Assembly (NCBI GenBank): GCA_017527865.1
Contig: JAFXPN010000013.1
Location: 1-64,000, forward strand
Length of the DNA: 64,000 nucleotides
Source of the DNA: Clostridiales bacterium
GTDB lineage: Bacteria > Bacillota > Clostridia > Saccharofermentanales > Saccharofermentanaceae
Direction of reading: 5' to 3'
In this document: positions 32,502 through 41,632 of the stretch, piece after piece
Layout: every line of letters begins with the position of its first letter
How positions within the stretch are numbered: position 1 is the stretch's first letter
Position numbers and translations under genes: made by a program
Notes under the pieces: model-generated
The model's database searches: none
The model's input: only the letters and a program-made list of their open reading frames with translations
What the model was told of the DNA's origin: nothing

Positions 32502-34838
32502 ATGACCGTGAAGCGTACAATCGCATTGATCTTTACAGCGGTATTTGCGTCGCTTGTCTGCCTGTCTTTTTTTACGGGACTTCACAGTGTTCCGGATATG
32601 ACAGACGGCTTTGAACCTGTGGCCATGCTCCCTGAGATCGATCAGGGCTTTACTTATACTCAGCAGATAGATCCTCAGAAGGACGGTCTTAAAGCCGTTT
32701 ATTTTATATTCGGCCGTTATAATACCCAGAGCCGTCCTACTCTGTTCGTGACAATGAGGGATGATCAGGGGAATCTGATAGAGGAATGGCAGATCAATGC
32801 AGATGTCATACGTGATAATTATTACCATGCTATCGAACTGTCCGAACCGATAAAAGACAGCGCGGGGAAGACATATTATATCGATCTTACATCGGATGCC
32901 CTTTACGGGGACGGGCTCACGGTCTTCTGTAATCCCGATGGTACCGGCTGTTCTTCGGACGGCGTTGACTTCGGTCAGACCATGTGTTACCGCATGAGCT
33001 TTGAATCTCCGGCGGCGACTCCTTCCGCGATTCTGTACTTCGTAATATGCCTTGTCATCATCCTGGGGATCGGGACAGCGGCATTTATCCTTCACGATTC
33101 TGAATGGACGGTCAGGCTCTTCAAGTCGATGGCCCCGGTATTTCTTCTTGCTTATATGTTCCTGATCCATTCGCCGGTGGAATTCTTCCTTATGAATGCC
33201 GGAGAGTTTGAATTTATCCTGAGCGACTTTGCTTTGGGATTTATATCGGCGGCGGTCGTGCTTAGCACCGGTATATCTGCCGTTATCGCATTGCTGCCGG
33301 GCAAGGCGTTTGATATCGTATACGGTCTTGTCATGGGGACGGATCTTGCGATGTATGTTCAGCTTAATTTCCTTAACGGAAGTCTTGGGCTGATGGACGG
33401 AAGCGATTTGAATCTCACGACGGCAGGCATAGCCGTCAATGCGGCAATATGGGCTGTGCTCATTATATTGCCTGCAGTACTGATGATCGTTATTCGTGAC
33501 AAAAGAACACATAGGGCGGTGATCTTTCTGAGCCTTGCGCTCCTTGCCATGCAGCTTGCGAGCCTTACGGCAACCCTGCTCCAGTCCCCGAAGAGCGCTT
33601 TTTCAAGATTCGACTATGAGCAGTATTATCTGTCGGCAAATGACCAGTTCAAAGTATCGGCAAACAACAACATAATCGTCATCCTTCTCGATGCATACAG
33701 CAATTCATATCTGGAAGAATGTCTTGAGACATACCCCGAGGTCGCTGATGTGCTGAAGGATTTTACCTATTATAGTAATGCCGACTGCCATTATGAGAGT
33801 TCGGTGTATTCGGTAAACTACATGTGCTCCGGAACCGAGTTCGATCCTTCGATCACTCTTAATGAATGGTTCTCATACGCATGGGACAATGAAAGAAATA
33901 ATAATTTTTACGCAAGGCTCGCAGAGCAGGGATACCGTTTCAACCTGTATTCGAACGAGTTTACCTTTATGAACAACGAGGCCAGGTACGATGCTCTCGG
34001 AAAGATATCGAATATGGAAGTCATGGATTGTGAATATGTGGTCCACGATGACGTTGTCAGAAGGATGCTGTTAAGATCGAGTGCATACAGGTTCTGTCCG
34101 TTGTTCCTTAAGGAGCATTTCTATTTTACGGGTGATGATTTCACGGGAGCTCTCGATGTTCTGAGCAGCGACGACAGTATGGCTGTTAATACCCATGTGA
34201 TCCTGGGCAATGCCGAATACTATGACAAGCTCCTGACATCGGGCCTTCAGGCAGACAGCTCTTCCAATTATTTCATACTGCAGCATATGTACGGGATACA
34301 CTCTCCTTTGAGCACAGATGCCCAATGCCGTAATGCCGATGCCCCGACTCTTCTTGAGACACAGAGAGGGTGCTGGCTGCTCGTGGAGGAGTATCTTAAT
34401 CAGTTGAAGGAACTCGGCGTTTATGATAATTCGACGATCATAATCACGGCTGATCACGGAAAGCCGTGGGGATATGAGGATGCGCAGCCGATCTTCTTCA
34501 TAAAGCCTTTCGGGCAGGTGCAGGATGAGTTTAACGTGACCGATGCTCCCATATCGACTACGGATATGATGCCTACTGTTGCATATCTTGCGGGAGGCGA
34601 ATATGAAGACCTCGGCACGACGATCTTCGAGCATACCGACGGAGAACAGCGCGAGAGGACCTACTATCTGAGATGCTATGATGACGATTTCCCGGATGTG
34701 CCCAAGGTGTTCAGCACGGGAATGTCCGATCTGAACTGTTTCTATGCTTATACGTATACGGGAGACATCTCCGATCTTCGGGAAGTAGGAGACAACGGTC
34801 CTACAGAACGGATACCGTGGACGGACACTTTCTATTGA
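32502..34838 (+). CDS. LtaS/sulfatase-like membrane phosphotransferase
   Basis: The 778-residue protein has one N-terminal membrane helix, an extracellular beta domain (about 30-165), about six membrane helices (170-375) and a C-terminal alkaline-phosphatase-fold domain. That domain starts NNNIIVILLDAYSNSY (metal Asp near 392), has FTYYSNADCHYESSVYS where the nucleophilic Ser/Thr lies, HMYGIHSPLS and ITADHGK near 648. This is the sulfatase/LTA-synthase superfamily. The ATG at 32502 is preferred to the GTG at 32490 because AGGGG lies upstream. It abuts the YidC-TagF fusion by one base, so it likely moves or adds glycerol- or ribitol-phosphate-type groups outside the membrane. Exact substrate unproven. 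Confidence 0.78.
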   Translation: MTVKRTIALIFTAVFASLVCLSFFTGLHSVPDMTDGFEPVAMLPEIDQGFTYTQQIDPQKDGLKAVYFIFGRYNTQSRPTLFVTMRDDQGNLIEEWQINADVIRDNYYHAIELSEPIKDSAGKTYYIDLTSDALYGDGLTVFCNPDGTGCSSDGVDFGQTMCYRMSFESPAATPSAILYFVICLVIILGIGTAAFILHDSEWTVRLFKSMAPVFLLAYMFLIHSPVEFFLMNAGEFEFILSDFALGFISAAVVLSTGISAVIALLPGKAFDIVYGLVMGTDLAMYVQLNFLNGSLGLMDGSDLNLTTAGIAVNAAIWAVLIILPAVLMIVIRDKRTHRAVIFLSLALLAMQLASLTATLLQSPKSAFSRFDYEQYYLSANDQFKVSANNNIIVILLDAYSNSYLEECLETYPEVADVLKDFTYYSNADCHYESSVYSVNYMCSGTEFDPSITLNEWFSYAWDNERNNNFYARLAEQGYRFNLYSNEFTFMNNEARYDALGKISNMEVMDCEYVVHDDVVRRMLLRSSAYRFCPLFLKEHFYFTGDDFTGALDVLSSDDSMAVNTHVILGNAEYYDKLLTSGLQADSSSNYFILQHMYGIHSPLSTDAQCRNADAPTLLETQRGCWLLVEEYLNQLKELGVYDNSTIIITADHGKPWGYEDAQPIFFIKPFGQVQDEFNVTDAPISTTDMMPTVAYLAGGEYEDLGTTIFEHTDGEQRERTYYLRCYDDDFPDVPKVFSTGMSDLNCFYAYTYTGDISDLREVGDNGPTERIPWTDTFY

Positions 34839-34839
34839 T

Positions 34840-36762
34840 ATGAGTTATCTGGTCCGTTTTTTCAGTCTGATCATGGACCGGTGCTATGACATGGCCGGGA
34901 ATTACGGCATGGCCATAATACTGTTTACTTTTATAAGCAAACTCATCATCCTGCCGGTCACCTTATGGACCTACTTTAATTCCATTAAGATGGTGAAGAT
35001 CCAGCCTGATATCAATATGCTGAAGGTAAAGTACTACGGTCAGAATGATGTTATCGCCGAGAAACAGACGGAACTTCAGAAGAAAGCGGGGTATCATCCT
35101 CTCCTGTCAACGGTACCGCTCGTCATACAGCTGTTCCTGCTGATGGGCGTAGTCGAGGTTATAAAGGCCGGCATAGCGGAAGGCATTATCGACATGTCTT
35201 TCGGTCCCGTGGATCTCGGAATGATCCCGCGGGAACAGGGAATAACGTATATCTGGGTTCCCTTTGTTGCGGGATTGACATCGTTTATACTGTGCCTTGT
35301 CCAGGATAAGTTCGATATCCTTCAGTCACAGCAGTCGACGGGCAATAAGATCTTTACCATGGCTGTCTCTGTAGGACTGTCACTGTATCTGGGTTTCTTT
35401 GTTTACATCGGCACGGCGCTCTATTGGGTAGCGGGCAATTGCTTTGCGGTGCTCCAGCTGTTCATCTTAAACGGGATCGTGAGACCGAAGCGGTTTGTGG
35501 ATCAGGAAGCGCTGAGTAAAAGCCGTGAGGAACTCGATTCCATTAAGCGGTCGGGGAAACGCAAGGGAGAAGGATTCTTTTCCCCTGTAAAAAGACGCGA
35601 GCGCGCTGATTACAAGAGGTTCTTCAAGGTCGTCAATAAACACATCGTATTCTATTCCGAATCGAACGGTTTTTATAAGTATTTCAGGGGATATATAGAT
35701 TATCTCCTCCTGCATACCAAGCTTACGATCCATTACATTACTTCGGATCCTGATGACGGCATATTCGTGAAGGCACAGTCGGAACCGCGTATCAGGCCGT
35801 ACTATATCGGCGAGAACAGGCTCATTACCCTTATGATGAAGATGGATGCCGATATGGTCGTAATGACTATGCCGGATCTCGGGAAATATCATATCAAGAG
35901 GTCATACGTCAGGAAGGATACGGAATACGTATTTGTACAGCACGGAATGGGATCCAACAACCTTACCTTCCGTCAGGGGGCGACAGACAACTTCGATACC
36001 GTATTCTGCGTTGGCGAACATCAGTATGATGAGGAGGTCGAGGCTCAAAAGCTGTATGATCTCCCGGAACGCAAGATCCTTAAGATCGGTTATCCCCTGA
36101 TCGATGACATGCGCGCTGATCATGAGATGAAGACCGCTTCCGGACAGATAAAGGGACACGCAAGGCCACTGATACTGATAGCGCCGTCGTGGCAGAAGGA
36201 CAACATCATCGATCTTTGCCTTGACGATATCCTTCAGTCCCTGAAAGACGGTGATTATGACGTTATCGTGCGTCCTCACCCTCAGGAGGTCAGGATAAAG
36301 GCTGAGAAGATGCAAAGTCTGACGGATAAGTATAAGGATGCGTCCAATATCGAGATCCAGACGGATTTTTCTTCCAACAATCCCGTGATGGAGGCGGATG
36401 TTCTCATTACCGATTGGTCAGACATCGCCTGTGAATATGCATTTACTACCATGAGGCCGGTACTCTATATAAATACGCCGATGAAGGTTATGAATCCGGA
36501 ATGGGAAAAACTGCCAGTCGTACCCATTAACATCTACCTGCGTGATAAGATCGGCATGAATCTCGATACCGGTGACCTGTCGAGAACAAGAGAGACTGTA
36601 GATCATCTTCTTGCTCACAGTGATGAATACAGAAAAACAATAGGTGATATGTATGACAGATTCGTTTATAATCACGGGAGCTCTGCCGAAGAAGGAGCGC
36701 GGTATATCATAAGCTCCCTGCAGGAAAAGATCGTAGGCAGAAAGAAAGAGGAAAAGAGGTAA
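34840..36762 (+). CDS. YidC/Oxa1-type insertase fused to TagF-like glycerophosphotransferase
   Basis: The 640-residue protein joins two families. Residues 1-210 resemble YidC/Oxa1: FTFISKLIILPVTLW, IQPDINMLKVKYYGQ, QTELQKKAGYHPLLSTVPLV and a series of helices ending at LYWVAGNCFAVLQLF. The C-terminal 300 residues resemble CDP-glycerol glycerophosphotransferases: FVQHGMGSNN near 366, VGEHQYDEE, IVRPHPQEV near 477, TDWSDIACEYAF near 525. A Lys/Arg-rich linker (about 215-255) separates them. In TagF-type enzymes the catalytic domain adds polyol-phosphate at the inner membrane face. The fusion suggests membrane tethering or coupled delivery. It abuts the LtaS-like gene and a small TM protein. Confidence 0.85.
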   Translation: MSYLVRFFSLIMDRCYDMAGNYGMAIILFTFISKLIILPVTLWTYFNSIKMVKIQPDINMLKVKYYGQNDVIAEKQTELQKKAGYHPLLSTVPLVIQLFLLMGVVEVIKAGIAEGIIDMSFGPVDLGMIPREQGITYIWVPFVAGLTSFILCLVQDKFDILQSQQSTGNKIFTMAVSVGLSLYLGFFVYIGTALYWVAGNCFAVLQLFILNGIVRPKRFVDQEALSKSREELDSIKRSGKRKGEGFFSPVKRRERADYKRFFKVVNKHIVFYSESNGFYKYFRGYIDYLLLHTKLTIHYITSDPDDGIFVKAQSEPRIRPYYIGENRLITLMMKMDADMVVMTMPDLGKYHIKRSYVRKDTEYVFVQHGMGSNNLTFRQGATDNFDTVFCVGEHQYDEEVEAQKLYDLPERKILKIGYPLIDDMRADHEMKTASGQIKGHARPLILIAPSWQKDNIIDLCLDDILQSLKDGDYDVIVRPHPQEVRIKAEKMQSLTDKYKDASNIEIQTDFSSNNPVMEADVLITDWSDIACEYAFTTMRPVLYINTPMKVMNPEWEKLPVVPINIYLRDKIGMNLDTGDLSRTRETVDHLLAHSDEYRKTIGDMYDRFVYNHGSSAEEGARYIISSLQEKIVGRKKEEKR

Positions 36763-36766
36763 GACA

Positions 36767-36979
36767 ATGCTGTATAAAGATCTTTATATTGATCCTTCCG
36801 TTATGACTTATATGATCCAGGCGATCGCGGGCATAGTGATCGCAGTCGGAGCAGTGGCCGCCGTGTTTATCCGGAAGGCTAAGAAGAAGGTAAGCAATAA
36901 GCTCGGAATAGACGAGAACAGGAATAAGGAAGTCGAATCAGACGATATACTTGAAGTGACTGAAGATAAGCCGGAGTAA
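36767..36979 (+). CDS. Small one-TM protein
   Basis: This is a 70-residue protein with one membrane helix (about 13-36, MIQAIAGIVIAVGAVAAVFI), a basic patch (RKAKKKVSNK) that should lie inside, and an acidic end. It begins 4 bases after the YidC-TagF fusion, so it is co-translated with it and may be an accessory of that complex. No family is recognised. Confidence 0.7.
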   Translation: MLYKDLYIDPSVMTYMIQAIAGIVIAVGAVAAVFIRKAKKKVSNKLGIDENRNKEVESDDILEVTEDKPE

Positions 36980-37011
36980 GGCTTTACGCTTAGAGTGTTT
37001 GGATCCTTTAT

Positions 37012-38277
37012 ATGAAGATAAAGACAAGATGTGCTGATTACGATAAGGTCATGGATCTTCCTTCGTGGGAACATAAGAAGCCCAAGAAGCCGTCCAAGGT
37101 GCTTGTCGCAGTTGCGCGCACGGCTCTTCGGGGCGAGCTTAAGAAGGTCGGTTTTACCTGTGAGAAGATCGACATGGACAAGGCAGGGAAAGGCCCCTGG
37201 ATGATCCTCATGAACCACTGCAGCTTCACGGATCTTTCGATCGCCTTTGAAGTCCTTAAGGACCGTCCTTTCAGCATCGTATGCACATCCGATGCGCTTG
37301 TGGGAAAAGAATGGCTTATGAGGACACTGGGATCGATCCCGACACGTAAATTCGTATCGGATATGTCCCTGATATCAGATATCGATCACGCACTCAATGT
37401 AAATAAGGCGAGTGTCCTTATGTACCCTGAGGCAGGTTATTCCCTGGACGGAACTGCGACGAAGATACCGTCGAGGATCGGCATCCTTCTCAAGAAACTT
37501 AAGCATCCGGTGGTCATGATCACGACATACGGCGCATTTGCGCGCGATCCTCTGTACAATAATCTACAGAAGCGTGATGTTAAAGTCTCCTGCACGATGA
37601 AATGCCTCTTTACGCCCGAAGAACTCGAGAATACCAAGGTAAGGCAGATAGATGCGGTAATTAATGAGGCTTTCAGCCTGGATTATTTTAAGTGGCAGCA
37701 GGACAGCGGCGTGAAGATAACAGAGCCGTGGCGCGCTGACGGACTTAACAGGATACTTTACAAATGTCCTCACTGCATGACGGAGGGAAAGACCGTCGGC
37801 AAAGGTATCAGTCTTAAATGCAGCGAATGCGGTGCCGAATATGAGCTCGATACATCAGGCCGGCTTAAGGGCATCAATGTTGAACCCGCATTTACACATA
37901 TTCCTGACTGGTTCGCATGGGAACGGGAGCAGGTCAGGGAAGAGATCCAAAACGGCACTTATGCTCTGGATGTTCCTTGTGACATAGCGATACTCAAGGA
38001 TTCCAAAGCGCTTTATATGGTCGGTACCGGAAGGCTTCATCACGGCGTCAGCGGATTCGTTCTCGACGGATGCGAAGGAAAACTGCATTACGAACAGTCT
38101 CCGGCGGCATCCTACAGCGTCAACTCGGATTACTTCTGGTATGAGATCGGCGATATAGTTTCCATCGGCACTAATGACTGCCTTTACTATTGTTTCCCCA
38201 AGGAGGGAGACATAGTGGCAAAGACACGTCTTGCGGCAGAGGAACTTTATAAGCTGTCAAAGCATCCTTGCTCTTAA
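37012..38277 (+). CDS. PlsC-like acyltransferase with C-terminal zinc ribbon
   Basis: The 421-residue protein contains a 1-acyl-glycerol-3-phosphate acyltransferase-like domain (about 55-230): MNHCSFTDLS supplies the HxxxxD catalytic motif, and YPEAGYSLDG matches the substrate-binding EGT-type motif with Ala-Gly in place of Gly-Thr. After about residue 245 comes a zinc ribbon (CPHCMTEGK, CSECGAEYEL) and a further globular domain of unknown type. The combination is unusual. It should esterify a lipid or polymer with a fatty acid; its position after the YidC-TagF gene suggests lipid anchor formation. It ends 21 bases inside the convergent diaminopimelate dehydrogenase gene. Confidence 0.78.
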   Translation: MKIKTRCADYDKVMDLPSWEHKKPKKPSKVLVAVARTALRGELKKVGFTCEKIDMDKAGKGPWMILMNHCSFTDLSIAFEVLKDRPFSIVCTSDALVGKEWLMRTLGSIPTRKFVSDMSLISDIDHALNVNKASVLMYPEAGYSLDGTATKIPSRIGILLKKLKHPVVMITTYGAFARDPLYNNLQKRDVKVSCTMKCLFTPEELENTKVRQIDAVINEAFSLDYFKWQQDSGVKITEPWRADGLNRILYKCPHCMTEGKTVGKGISLKCSECGAEYELDTSGRLKGINVEPAFTHIPDWFAWEREQVREEIQNGTYALDVPCDIAILKDSKALYMVGTGRLHHGVSGFVLDGCEGKLHYEQSPAASYSVNSDYFWYEIGDIVSIGTNDCLYYCFPKEGDIVAKTRLAAEELYKLSKHPCS

Positions 38278-39243
38278 TTCATCTCCGGACAAAGGTGACA
38301 GAAGAGCAGGAGCGATGTCAAATACGGTCTTGCACCCGTAATCACCCTTTTCGAAAAGCCTGTAAGCAGCGCGTGCGTAAGCGAGTATTACAGAAGCAGT
38401 AAACTCGGGATTGGAGTCTAGTTTAAGGCTGTACTCGATGATGTGCTTGTGACAGTCGTTCTCTCCCGTGACTCCCGAACGGAATACAAAGCCGCCGTGA
38501 TTGAGACCGGAGTGATTGGCATTGAACTCTTCTTCGGATATGAAATGAACAGTTGTATCGTAATCTGCAAAGTAATTGGGCATTTCCTTGATGGTCTTCT
38601 CAATCAAAGCCTTGTCAGCGCCTTCCTCTGCGACTACGAAGCATTCCCTTGTGTGCTTCTGTCTTGTTGAAAGCTCGGGATTGGAACCTGATCTTACTGC
38701 TTCGAGCGCAGACTCAACGGGGATCGTGTACTGCTTGCCGTTCTTGACACCGGGGATCCTTCTGATCGCATCCGAATGACCCTGGGATACACCCTTGCCC
38801 CAGAATGTATAGTCCTTTCCGGAAGGAAGGATGGAGTTGGAGTAAAGTCTCTGAAGGGAGAACATTCCGGGATCCCAGCCTGCGGAGATGATTGATACTT
38901 TGTTTGCTGCTCTTGAAGCTTCATCTACAGCCTTGAAGTGCTCCGGAATCTTAGCATGTGTATCGAACGAGTCGATAACATTGTAAAGTGCTGCATATTC
39001 GGGGGTGGTGACGGGAAGATCCGTAGCCGAGCCTCCGCAGTTGATCATGACATCGAATTCCAAAGTCCTGTCCTTAAGCTCGCTGACTGAATATACGGGG
39101 ACGCCTTCAGCCTTTATCTTGAGGGAAGCGGGATCTCTTCTTGTGAAAATACCTGCAAGTTTCATGTCGGGGCACTTGTTGATCTCACTCTCGATGCCTC
39201 TTGCGAGATTTCCGTAACCTATGATTCCAACCCTGATAGCCAT
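38257..39243 (-). CDS. ddh: meso-Diaminopimelate D-dehydrogenase
   Basis: The 328-residue NADP-dependent enzyme reversibly converts meso-diaminopimelate to L-2-amino-6-oxopimelate, giving a one-step branch of lysine and peptidoglycan precursor synthesis. It begins VGIIGYGNLARGIE (Rossmann), then GIFTRRDP (NADP), VINCGGSATDLP-like MINCGGSATDLP, NVIDSFDTHAKIPEHF, SIISAGWDPGMFSLQRL and FWGKGVSQGHSDAIRRIPGV, all characteristic of Ddh. Length fits. Its 3' end overlaps the convergent acyltransferase gene by 21 bases. Confidence 0.95.
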   Translation of the reverse strand: MAIRVGIIGYGNLARGIESEINKCPDMKLAGIFTRRDPASLKIKAEGVPVYSVSELKDRTLEFDVMINCGGSATDLPVTTPEYAALYNVIDSFDTHAKIPEHFKAVDEASRAANKVSIISAGWDPGMFSLQRLYSNSILPSGKDYTFWGKGVSQGHSDAIRRIPGVKNGKQYTIPVESALEAVRSGSNPELSTRQKHTRECFVVAEEGADKALIEKTIKEMPNYFADYDTTVHFISEEEFNANHSGLNHGGFVFRSGVTGENDCHKHIIEYSLKLDSNPEFTASVILAYARAAYRLFEKGDYGCKTVFDIAPALLSPLSGDELRARML

Positions 39244-39363
39244 AATTTCGCCTCCGTTATGTAGAAAAATACGGTTAATTATAAAATATTGTTTTCTGTT
39301 TTTAAATATTTTGATCCCGAAAATGTTGTAAAATGTAATTGATATACGAAGGAGGTGATCTTC

Positions 39364-39972
39364 ATGTCGATCAAGATTATAACCATATCAAGACAGTTCG
39401 GAAGCGGCGGAAGGACTATAGCAAAGACTCTCGCACAGAAGCTCGGCTACGATTACTATGATAAGGAGATCATCGAGAATGTTGCCGAGATGACCGGTTT
39501 CTCAAAGGAAGTTGTTGCAACAAAAGGCGAGGAGGCTCCCGGCAAGAGCATATTCTCTTACGGCTTCGAGGCTCAGGCCGTTCCCGGCATCATGAACGGG
39601 ATGACCGTAAATGACTATATCTGGACAGTCCAGAGAAAGGTGATCAAGGATATCGCGGATTCGGGCAAACCCTGCGTTATCGTCGGCCGTTCTGCGGATT
39701 ATATCCTTAAAGACTACGACTCGGTGCTTAACGTATATATCTGCGCTGACATGCAATTCCGCAAAGACCGTATAGTAAGGCTTTACGGGGAGAGCGAGAA
39801 GAAGCCCGAGAAGAGGCTTGAGGAGAAGGATAAGAAGAGAGCAGCCAATCATAAGCACTTCACGGATCTGGAATGGGGATATGCTCCTAACTATGATCTC
39901 TGTCTTAATTCAGCCTCTCTGGGTATAGACAAATGCGTTGAGATAATCTCCGATCTGGTCCAAAAGGGCTGA
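39364..39972 (+). CDS. Cytidylate-kinase-like protein
   Basis: The 202-residue P-loop protein of the cytidylate kinase-like (AAK6) family starts IITISRQFGSGGRTIAKTLA (the Walker A loop is the RQFGSGGRTI type) and has YYDKEIIENVAEMTG, CVIVGRSADYIL and LNVYICADMQFRKDR. It is shorter and different from the true Cmk and its natural substrate is not known. The ATG at 39364 has a perfect GGAGGTGATC site immediately upstream, so the GTG at 39355 is rejected. Confidence 0.85.
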   Translation: MSIKIITISRQFGSGGRTIAKTLAQKLGYDYYDKEIIENVAEMTGFSKEVVATKGEEAPGKSIFSYGFEAQAVPGIMNGMTVNDYIWTVQRKVIKDIADSGKPCVIVGRSADYILKDYDSVLNVYICADMQFRKDRIVRLYGESEKKPEKRLEEKDKKRAANHKHFTDLEWGYAPNYDLCLNSASLGIDKCVEIISDLVQKG

Positions 39973-39998
39973 ACGCAGGCAGATAGTATCATTTCTTA

Positions 39999-40073
39999 TT
40001 GACACATCCTTGCGCGTCGTGTAAAAATTAATTTTTGTGAGGGCTGTCCCAGGCTTTGCGGACAGCTCTTTTT
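39999..40073 (+). promoter_or_regulatory. Promoter followed by a terminator-like leader hairpin
   Basis: TTGACA (39999-40004), 17 bases, TAAAAA (40022-40027). Within about ten bases of the expected transcription start comes a 9-bp hairpin GGGCTGTCC/GGACAGCTC (40041-40068) and TTTTT (40069-40073), then GGGAGG and the symporter ATG at 40088. It may be a terminator for the cytidylate-kinase-like gene, a leader attenuator, or both. Confidence 0.6.
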
Positions 40074-40087
40074 ACGGGAGGGTGTTT

Positions 40088-41632
40088 ATGGTCATTAAGA
40101 TACTTATGTTGGTAGTCTTCTTCGCGGTGCTAATTGCCGTCGGAGTGTTAAGCCGCAAGCAGGCGCGCAATGTTGAAGGATTTGTTCTGGGAGGACGTTC
40201 GGTAGGTCCGTGGCTCACGGCATTCGCATATGGAACAAGTTACTTCTCAGCCGTTATCTTCATAGGTTATGCAGGTCAGTTCGGATGGAAGTTCGGAGTT
40301 GCGTCCACCTGGATCGGTATCGGCAACGCGGTGATCGGATCCCTTCTTGCATGGGTTATCCTGGGCAGGAGAACGAGGCTCATGACTCACAAGCTCGATT
40401 CCTCGACAATGCCGGAGTTCTTCTCCAAGAGATATGATTCCAGGTCCCTCCGCATCGGGTCATCGATAATCATCTTTGTTTTCCTGATCCCTTACACGGC
40501 TTCTCTTTACAACGGTCTGTCGAGACTGTTCGAGATGGCCTTTAACATCGACTATAAGTACTGCATAGTGGCTATGGCTGTCCTTACCGGCATTTATGTT
40601 ATCGTCGGCGGATATATGGCAACTGCGATCAATGATTTCATCCAGGGCGTCATCATGCTCATAGGCATCACAGCGGTAGTCCTTGCCGTCCTCAATCTTC
40701 ACGGCGGCTTTACGGGTTCAATGATGGAACTGGCAAAGATCCCCGGAGATTTTCCCGAGTATAACGGCGCATATACATCTTTCGTCGGTCCTTTGCCTCT
40801 CGATCTTCTGGGTGTTGTTATCCTTACATCCCTCGGTACATGGGGACTTCCCCAGATGGTCCAGAAATTCTATGCGATCAAGCATGAGGATGCCATCAGG
40901 AAGGGAACCATAATATCCACATTCTTTGCCATCGTGGTTGCAGGCGGATGCTATTTCTTAGGCGGGTTCGGAAGACTTTTCCTGACGCAGGAACAGGTCG
41001 ATGCAATGGGTTTTGACGCCATCGTTCCCGCGATGCTCGCGAACCTTCCCGATTTCCTTATCGCCGTTGTAGTCATACTGGTATTGTCGGCTTCCATGTC
41101 TACACTGTCGTCACTCGTACTTACATCGAGTTCTACTCTGACCCTTGACTTTATATCAGGAACCGTTGTCAAGAAGATGAGCGAGCAGGCTAAGATGATC
41201 TGGCTGCGTGTGCTGGTCGTTGTGTTTATCGTGATCTCTTCAGTGATCGCGCTTATCCAGTACAGTTCCAACGTTACGTTTATCGCTCAGCTCATGGGTG
41301 TATCGTGGGGCGCGCTCGCCGGCGCTTTCCTGGCACCATTCCTTTTCTCTCTTTATTGGAAAAGGACCACTAAGGCTTCGTGCTGGGTATGCTTTATATT
41401 CGGTTCCGTGCTGCTGGTGGCAAATATGCTTGTCCGCCCGCAATTTCCCGAGATCCTGAGATCTCCCATAAATTGCGGTGCCTTTGCGATGCTTGCGGGA
41501 TTCATCATCGTTCCTTTGGTCAGCGTTATTACGAAGAAACCCGATGACAAGCTTATCGACAATGCATTCTCCAGCTATGAACGTCCCGTTACCGTCATGT
41601 CCAAGAGCATATTAAAGGAAGACGAAGAATGA
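40088..41632 (+). CDS. Sodium/solute symporter (SSS family)
   Basis: The 514-residue transporter has about 13 helices. Motifs include LGGRSVGPWLTAFAYGTSYF (SSS signature), GYAGQFGWKFG, LDSSTMPEFFSKRYDS, GGYMATAINDFIQGVIM and LVLSASMSTLSSLVLTSSST (the Na+ site region). It resembles PutP-like amino acid or small organic acid symporters. The substrate is unknown. The GTG at 40037 is rejected because that segment is a hairpin; the ATG at 40088 is preceded by GGGAGGGTG. It overlaps the following FAD gene by 4 bases (ATGA). Confidence 0.93.
   Translation: MVIKILMLVVFFAVLIAVGVLSRKQARNVEGFVLGGRSVGPWLTAFAYGTSYFSAVIFIGYAGQFGWKFGVASTWIGIGNAVIGSLLAWVILGRRTRLMTHKLDSSTMPEFFSKRYDSRSLRIGSSIIIFVFLIPYTASLYNGLSRLFEMAFNIDYKYCIVAMAVLTGIYVIVGGYMATAINDFIQGVIMLIGITAVVLAVLNLHGGFTGSMMELAKIPGDFPEYNGAYTSFVGPLPLDLLGVVILTSLGTWGLPQMVQKFYAIKHEDAIRKGTIISTFFAIVVAGGCYFLGGFGRLFLTQEQVDAMGFDAIVPAMLANLPDFLIAVVVILVLSASMSTLSSLVLTSSSTLTLDFISGTVVKKMSEQAKMIWLRVLVVVFIVISSVIALIQYSSNVTFIAQLMGVSWGALAGAFLAPFLFSLYWKRTTKASCWVCFIFGSVLLVANMLVRPQFPEILRSPINCGAFAMLAGFIIVPLVSVITKKPDDKLIDNAFSSYERPVTVMSKSILKEDEE

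Noticed and set aside
32400..33512. Minus-strand open frame of 370 codons
   Set aside because: It overlaps the sulfatase-like gene, is rich in Arg/His/Tyr as expected for a shadow frame and has no recognisable motif.
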